DNA of 64,000 nucleotides, taken from assembly GCA_947044405.1 (NCBI GenBank), contig CAMRHE010000054.1, positions 7,269,501-7,333,500 on the forward strand, read 5' to 3'. This document shows positions 58,541 through 64,000 of the stretch, piece after piece. The position numbers and the translations under genes are program-made. The notes under the pieces are model-generated. The model was not told the DNA's origin. It was given only the letters and a program-made list of their open reading frames with translations, and made no database searches. Numbering within the stretch: position 1 is the first letter of the stretch; each line of letters starts with the position of its first letter. The DNA is from Leptodactylus fallax. Its lineage: Eukaryota > Chordata > Amphibia > Anura > Leptodactylidae.

Positions 58541-58821
58541 CGCTAGGTTCACACCTGTTCAGGTTTCAGTTCAGGGGATCCACTTGGGGACCCCCAGAAC
58601 GGAAACTTAATTCGCTTAAAAAAGTGGTTACCTTTGGAAACCCGTGGAACCCATAGACTATAATGTGGTCCGTAGGGTTTCTGCCTTGTTTCCGCCTGAA
58701 AAGGGGAGAAAATGCAGAAAGAAAAGCGCTGCTTGCAGGACTTTTTTTCTCCGCATTTTTAAAGCAGAACGGGGAACAGAATCCCCAGGCAGAGACCGGG
58801 CACAGATGTGAACCTAGCCTT
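58541..58821. mobile_element. foldback MITE, 'GCTAGGTTCACAC' family
   Basis: CGCTAGGTTCACACCTGTTC ... CAGATGTGAACCTAGCCTTA with partial internal folding. Confidence 0.65.
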
Positions 58822-59479
58822 ACCTGGCGGCTGCTACATCAGACTCGCCTGGCAGTAAACAGCTATGATACATAGAATTACATGTAAGGTTGGCTTCTCC
58901 GTTACAGTTAATTGGGAAATTGTGCCACAAACAGTACAGGCCTTAACATGCATGGAGGGATTTCTGATAATGTAGTTGTATGGATTTAAAGAGGTTTCTC
59001 ACTGTATACATTTATTTCCTATCTGCAGAATATTTACGGGATCCGTCCACTGGGAGAACAGGTACCCTGAGTGTTCTGTATGAATGGAGTGGTTGTGCAG
59101 GTTTCGCCACAACATTTAATTCTATGTGGCTGCTGAAGGTTGCCGTCCTGGTATTCCTGTGCACTGTAGGTGAAAGGATCTCTGGTCGTACATATGTACT
59201 ACCGCTCAATTCACAGATTGCTCAGGGGATCTTGCAGGTCCCCTTTCTTCTGACCTTTGGGTGTTCCAGTGGTCAAACCCTCACCAATCAGATGCTGCTA
59301 TCCTATGAACAGGGTAAAAATGTATATAGTGGAAAAAAACCTATTTTTATAATGTAATAGTACAACTACACCTTGCAGAATCCTTCAGCACATGCTGGCA
59401 CCTTTAGTTTTCAGCAGCTGGAGATTCACAGGTTACAGACCCTTGTCTGCTGTGGATCTCCCTTGACTGCAGGACCTTT

Positions 59480-59782
59480 AGCCCCTTCCCGCTGGAGGGA
59501 TTTTTCAATTTTTGTTTTTGACTTCCCGCCTTCCAAATTTCATAACTTTTTTTTTATTTTTCTATTTACAGAGCCATATGAGAGCTTAATGTTTGCGGGA
59601 CAAACTGTTCTTCATATTGATACTATTTATTATTCTGTACAATGTACTGGGAAGCTGGAAAAAATAGTCGTACCATTTCTCTTGTATAGTATGCTGAGTA
59701 ATTTTCAGTATCTGCTCTTATTTGGAGTGGGGGGATATTATGTGGGGGATACTGTATTAACTTTATGCGTCAGTCCACAGAA
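59480..59782. repeat. repeat related to the TTAA element at 25.8 kb
   Basis: TTTAGCCCCTTCCCGCTGG and ACAGAGCCATATGAGAGCTT plus TTTGCGGGACAAACTG are inverse relatives of text at 26300-26472. Only one end is clear. Confidence 0.45.
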
Positions 59783-61345
59783 ATGCTAGGTGCAGCTTTG
59801 GTTGCGGCTTTGTTATAAGTAGAAATCATGATGCAGGTGTGAACAGAACCTTAGGTGCTTTAATCTGCGGCGTTTTGTGGTAAATATGAAGCAAGTCTTG
59901 TGTGATAGATAAATGTGTCACAGTTGAAAACTATGTGCCTTATTGTATATACATTAGCTCTAGTTAAAATGACCTGCATGGGAACATTGTTCTATTTTCT
60001 GGTTACTTAGCGGCCGTGTTCCTTCGAATAACAGATGGCCTACTCCGTCACTGCACTCCTCTAAACCTCTCTAATGCCAAAAGGAAGCCCATCTGGAGAC
60101 GGGCAGCAAACAACTGTATTAATTGCACTGAGAGGCGAAAGGCTTGATCCTGTGTTACACAACTGGCTTGTCTGTTCACTTTCACCAGCAATGAGATCTT
60201 CTGACTTTTATTTCATTTACTTGCTTCTATTATTATTTTTTTTTTACTATTCATTTTCAGTTTTACATTTTTGCTATCTGTGTTCATATGGTAATGTTGC
60301 CTACTGTCAATTAAAGTTCCTTTCACAATAAAGAATTTAGAATAAGTGCATAAAGAATAGTTAAAACATCAGGTGCCCTCTATTTTAGTCTTCTCCTGAA
60401 GGGGTTGTCAGGATCAGAAGGTAAAAGATACTGTCCTGTGGATAGGTCATCAGATCGGCCATGGTCAGACACCGAGACCCTGCTACATTCAGCTGATTCG
60501 CTGGTAAGGTATATGAGGTATTTGGTCGGAAGCAAATGAATGGGAGCAAGGAATTCCTAGGCACCACTGTTACAGTGTAGGGACCAGAAACTGTATAGAG
60601 TGTCCGATGCTCCGTATACTGTATTGGTGGTGTCAGGGAACTGCAGCCTGCTCCCATTCACTTGAACAGGAGCAGGGCTGCTTCCGGCCTTAGACCTTGT
60701 ATACAGCTTCCAGTAGAGTCTGAGTATGGATACAGTATGAATTATCTTCAGATCCTGGACAGCCCCTTTAATGGCCTTCTCAGACCACTCTATCACACTA
60801 GGGCAGATTTACTAATGAAAATGTGGTAGAATTCTGGAGTTCATGTCTGTTTTAGGTAGTTTTTGTCTCTCTTTTGCAAAGGGGCATGGTTCAAGATACA
60901 ACATTCTGTGCCAGAAAGTGTGCAATGAAATAGGTGGTGTAAAGTAAGGTTTAAGAATGTGCCACATTTAGGGCCCGTTAAGAAAGCAGAAAATGAAGAG
61001 GAATTGTAATTTTAATTTCCCTGCCCTCGGCCTTCGGCCGCAGCTTTCACTCGCTGGTCAGGTGAATGGGTGTCTCATGTCACAGGTTCTGCTGCAAGAT
61101 CGAACAAGCGTCCTGCTTCAGTCTCTGCCTCCCATTGAATACAATGGGAGGCAGATTCAGACGCTAATTTTGAGGAGGAATTCGGGAAAACATAGTGTGC
61201 ATAGAGTAGTGTGAGAAGCTGGTGGCCATTTTACAGACATGAAGAGGGGACTGGGAATCCGAGGAACTACACCAAAAAGATTAAAAAGGAGGAAACCATG
61301 TTTTCAACTATGCATTATGGGTTCATCCTGAGCTGGAGGGTCACT

Positions 61346-61553
61346 TTAATGTGAATTTGTCAGCAAAGCTGCTGACAGCACTAGATGCATCAAATACTCC
61401 ACATTGTGTCCCCTTTCCTGTTGAGCTCTAGCAATCTGGATGGCTGCTAGAGCCGTCACTTATGTGTCAAGGGGAAGGATTGGGGCGCATTTACTGCATC
61501 TAGTGCTGTCAGCAGTTTTGCAGGGTTGAAATTGCTGATAGATTCACTTTTAA
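61346..61553. mobile_element. short TTAA-flanked foldback MITE
   Basis: TTAATGTGAATTTGTCAGCA ... TGCTGATAGATTCACTTTTAA, with CTGACAGCACTAGATGCA folding on its inverse at 61495-61512. TTAA at both edges. Confidence 0.75.
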
Positions 61554-62127
61554 AGTGACCTTTCAGCTAAGGGGGAACGCTCATTGGACATTTGGCACAT
61601 GACAGATTAAAACTTAATTTTTTAGTCATACTCCTACTAAAAACATATTTAGGTATTGTGACAATTGGGGATAGTTTAACATCAAAGGTGGCAGCTTCCT
61701 GGACTTAACAGAGGTTTGGTGGCGTTGGGTGCCATATAAACAGCATATCAGATAATGGTAATCCAAAATAAATGGCTTTATTCAGCTAGTAAGTGATAAC
61801 AGGAACAAAAATAACAAAACAGCCTAGCCCACACACAGGGCAATACCCACAATCCACCTGATTCCTGCAGGTTACCAGCCGCACTCTCCTGCTGTGTGTA
61901 CTCCCTCTGGATTGCAGCCCTCAGGTATGGATGTGGTCAAGGTCCTTTTCAACCCTTTTTTTGGGTCGCTCTCCAGCGCCCTCTAGGTTCACACCCTCCC
62001 TCACAGTATGTATAAACTGGTTTTCAGGTCACCTGTCTAGCACAGTAGTTTTGTAGGATTAAAACTGCTAATAGATTACCTTTTAAGGGAATCTGTCATC
62101 TGAAAATTTGCTATAGCTAGGAAATTT

Positions 62128-62173
<46 letters not shown>

Positions 62174-62429
62174 AGTGCCTTGCAAAAGTATTCATACCCC
62201 TTGAACTTTTTCACATTTTGTCACCTTACAACCACATACTTAAATGTATTTTCTTGAGATTTTAAGTGGTAGACCAACACAAAGTAGCAGATAACTGTGA
62301 AGTGGAAGGAATACATGGTTTTCAAAATTTTAATCAAATAAAAACCTGAAAAGTGTAACGTGCAAAAGTATTCAGCCCCCCTTTATCAATACTTTGTACA
62401 GCCACCTTTTGCTGCAATTACAGCTGCAA

Positions 62430-63466
62430 GTCTTTTGAGGTATGTCTCTACCAGATTTGCACATCAAGAGACTGAGATTTTTGCCCATTCTTCATTGCAA
62501 AATAGCTCAAGCTCAGCCAGATTGGATGGAGAGCGTCTGTAAACAGCAATTTTCATGTCTTGCCACAGATGCACAATAGCTTATCTTTGCTGCTGTAATA
62601 CACTGAATTTCCCCATTGTGGGACTATTAAAGGACTATTATTAGGATTTAGGTCTGGACTTTGACTGGGCCATTCTAACACATGAATATTCTTTGATCTA
62701 AACCATTCCACTGTAGCTCTGGCTGTATGTTTAGGATCATTGTCTTGCTGAAACGTGAATCTCCTTCCCAGTCTCAAGTCTTTTGCAGCCTTCAACAGGT
62801 TTTCTTCCAGGATTGCCCTGTATTTAGCTCCATCCATCTTCCCATCAACTCTGAGCAACTTCCCTGTCCCTACTGAAGAAAAGCATCCCTACAGCATGAT
62901 GCTGCCACCACCATGTTTCACAGTGGGGATGGTGTGTTCAGGGTGATGAGCAGTGTTACTTTTCTGCCACACATAGCCCTTTGCATTTAGGCCAAAAAGT
63001 TCAACTTTGGACTCATCTGACCAGAGCACCTTCTTCCACATGTTTGCTATGTCCCCTATATGGCTTGTGGCAAACTGCAAACGGCACTTCTTATGTCTTT
63101 CTTTCAACAATGGTTTTCTTCTTGCCACTCTTCCATAAAGGCCAGATTTGTAGAGACACTTATAGTTGTCCTGTGGACAGATTCTCCCACCTAAGCTGTG
63201 GATTTCTGCAGCTCCCCCAGAGTGACCATGGGCCTCTTGGCTGCTTCTCTGACCAGTATTCTCCTTGCTTGATCTGTCAGTTTATGTGGACGGCCATGTC
63301 TTGGTAGGTTTGCAGTTGTATAATACTTTTTCCATTTTTGGCTGATGGATTGAACAGTACTTCTTGGGATGCTCAAAGCTTGGGATATGTTTTTATAATC
63401 TAACCCTGCTTTAAACTTCTCCACAACTTTATCTCTGACCTTTCTGGTGAGTTCCTTTGTCTTCAT
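62430..63466 (-). pseudogene. Tc1-like transposase, copy D, split by an L2 tail
   Basis: ATG at 63466: MKTKELTRKVRDKVVEKFKA with a helix-turn-helix (KNISQALSIPRSTVQSISQ), stopping at 63191 after a frameshift. A second frame (63128-62889) has ARRKPLLKERHK and WSDESKVELF (first Asp). A third (62858-62643) has [19 protein letters not shown] (second Asp) and SPDLNPN, where the L2 tail interrupts the NPIE motif. Beyond the insertion, [20 protein letters not shown] and EEWAKIS follow to about 62430. Confidence 0.9.
62579..62642 (+). mobile_element. 64-bp 5'-truncated L2 3' end inserted in the Tc1 transposase
   Basis: CTTATCTTTGCTGCTGTAAT plus ACACTGAATTTCCCCATTGTGGGACTATTAAAGGACTATTATTA in two blocks matches the 3' end of the L2 at 56718-56785, with a short ATT tail. 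Tc1 text resumes directly on both sides. Confidence 0.93.
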
Positions 63467-63857
63467 GATGCTGTTTGTTCACTAGTGTTCTCTAACAAAC
63501 CACTGAGGCCGTCACAGAACAGGTATATTTATACTGGGACTAAATTACACACAGCTGGACTCTGTTGATTATTTAAGTGACTTCTGAAGGCAATTGATTG
63601 TGCTAGATTTTATTTAGGGGTATCAGAGTACAGGGGGCTGAATACTTTTGCACGTCACACTTTTCAGATTTTTGTTTGATTAAAATTTTGAAAATCATGT
63701 ATCATTTTTGTTCCACTTCACAATTATCTGCTACTTTGTGTTGGTCTATCACTTAAAATCTCAAGAAAATACATTTAAGTTTGTGGTTGTAAGGTGACAA
63801 AATGTGAAAAAGTTCAAGGGGTATGAATACTTTTGCAAGGCACTGTGTGTGTATATA

Positions 63858-63859
<2 letters not shown>

Positions 63860-63904
<45 letters not shown>
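63860..63904. repeat. (TA)n microsatellite
   Basis: About 22 TA units just beyond the right end of Tc1 copy D, next to GTGTGTGTATATACTG. Confidence 0.95.
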
Positions 63905-63909
<5 letters not shown>

Positions 63910-64000
63910 GTACCTTTATATAGTATAACTGATGCTGCATTTCCAAGAAATTCTGTTTTTCGATGCTGATTACCTGTAAGTTCAATGAGGGCAATGTTGA

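Larger units (their letters stand above)
62172..63845 (-). mobile_element. full-length Tc1-like DNA transposon, copy D, with nested L2 tail
   Basis: CAGTGCCTTGCAAAAGTATT ... GTATGAATACTTTTGCAAGGCACTG; terminal inverted repeats extend over 150 bp (CACCTTACAACCACA / TGTGGTTGTAAGGTG). (TA)n tracts lie on both sides (62131-62171 and 63860-63904). It is a third Tc1 family for this window. Confidence 0.93.

Noticed and set aside
58980..59357. 125-codon ORF considered as a BAG2 exon 2
   Set aside because: The text does not resemble BAG2, and it lacks a coherent splice phase with exon 1.
61680..62040. Possible LTR (AATAAATGGCTTTATTCAGC)
   Set aside because: No paired ends, TG/CA borders or target duplication could be seen.

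Overview
The window is vertebrate nuclear DNA, most likely from a frog or toad. That inference rests on small exons with GT/AG introns, very little coding sequence, and a repeat mix typical of anuran genomes: TTAA-flanked T2/Kolobok-type foldback MITEs, Tc1-like transposons, L1 and L2 LINEs, Penelope-like elements (PLEs) with GIY-YIG domains, and hAT MITEs. No database search was possible, so the species is not determined.

Two host genes are recognisable, both on the + strand. Positions 1-21284 hold the last five coding exons of a ZNF451-like gene (SUMO E3 ligase family): 2-80, 1704-1834, 7351-7537, 19686-19727 and 21238-21284. Every splice phase joins correctly. The encoded C-terminus reads as a PIN/NYN-like domain, an acidic stretch and a terminal ubiquitin-interacting motif. 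Exon 1 of BAG2 (an Hsp70 co-chaperone) lies at 57216-57340, and its later exons are beyond the window. ZNF451 followed by BAG2 in the same orientation is the order known in other tetrapods.

Region by region. 0-21.7 kb: ZNF451 exons and introns, with three Tc1-like elements (2.5-6.6 kb), T2-like MITEs, several of them nested, a 1.5 kb foldback (14.0-15.5 kb), a hAT MITE with a minisatellite (15.6-16.7 kb), an L1 3' fragment on the - strand, and a PLE with hammerhead-like motifs interrupted by a TTAA palindrome. 21.7-26.5 kb: intergenic foldbacks. 26.5-32.9 kb: a full-length L1 with a 14-bp target duplication and only three visible coding lesions. 33-46 kb: nested MITEs, PLE fragments on both strands, and a hAT element filled with a G-rich minisatellite. 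46-53 kb: a second Tc1 copy, hAT MITEs, and remains of a dispersed protein family of unknown function. 53.5-56.8 kb: a nearly full-length L2 ending about 420 bp before the BAG2 start codon. 57-64 kb: BAG2 intron 1 with MITEs and a Tc1-like element whose catalytic motif is split by a short L2 tail.

The host genes are ordinary; the interest lies in the mobile DNA. The best leads are the ribozyme-like motifs in inverted PLE termini, the large 14 kb foldback carrying a related motif, the unknown protein family at 49.6-51.5 kb, and several insertions whose order and target duplications can be read directly.
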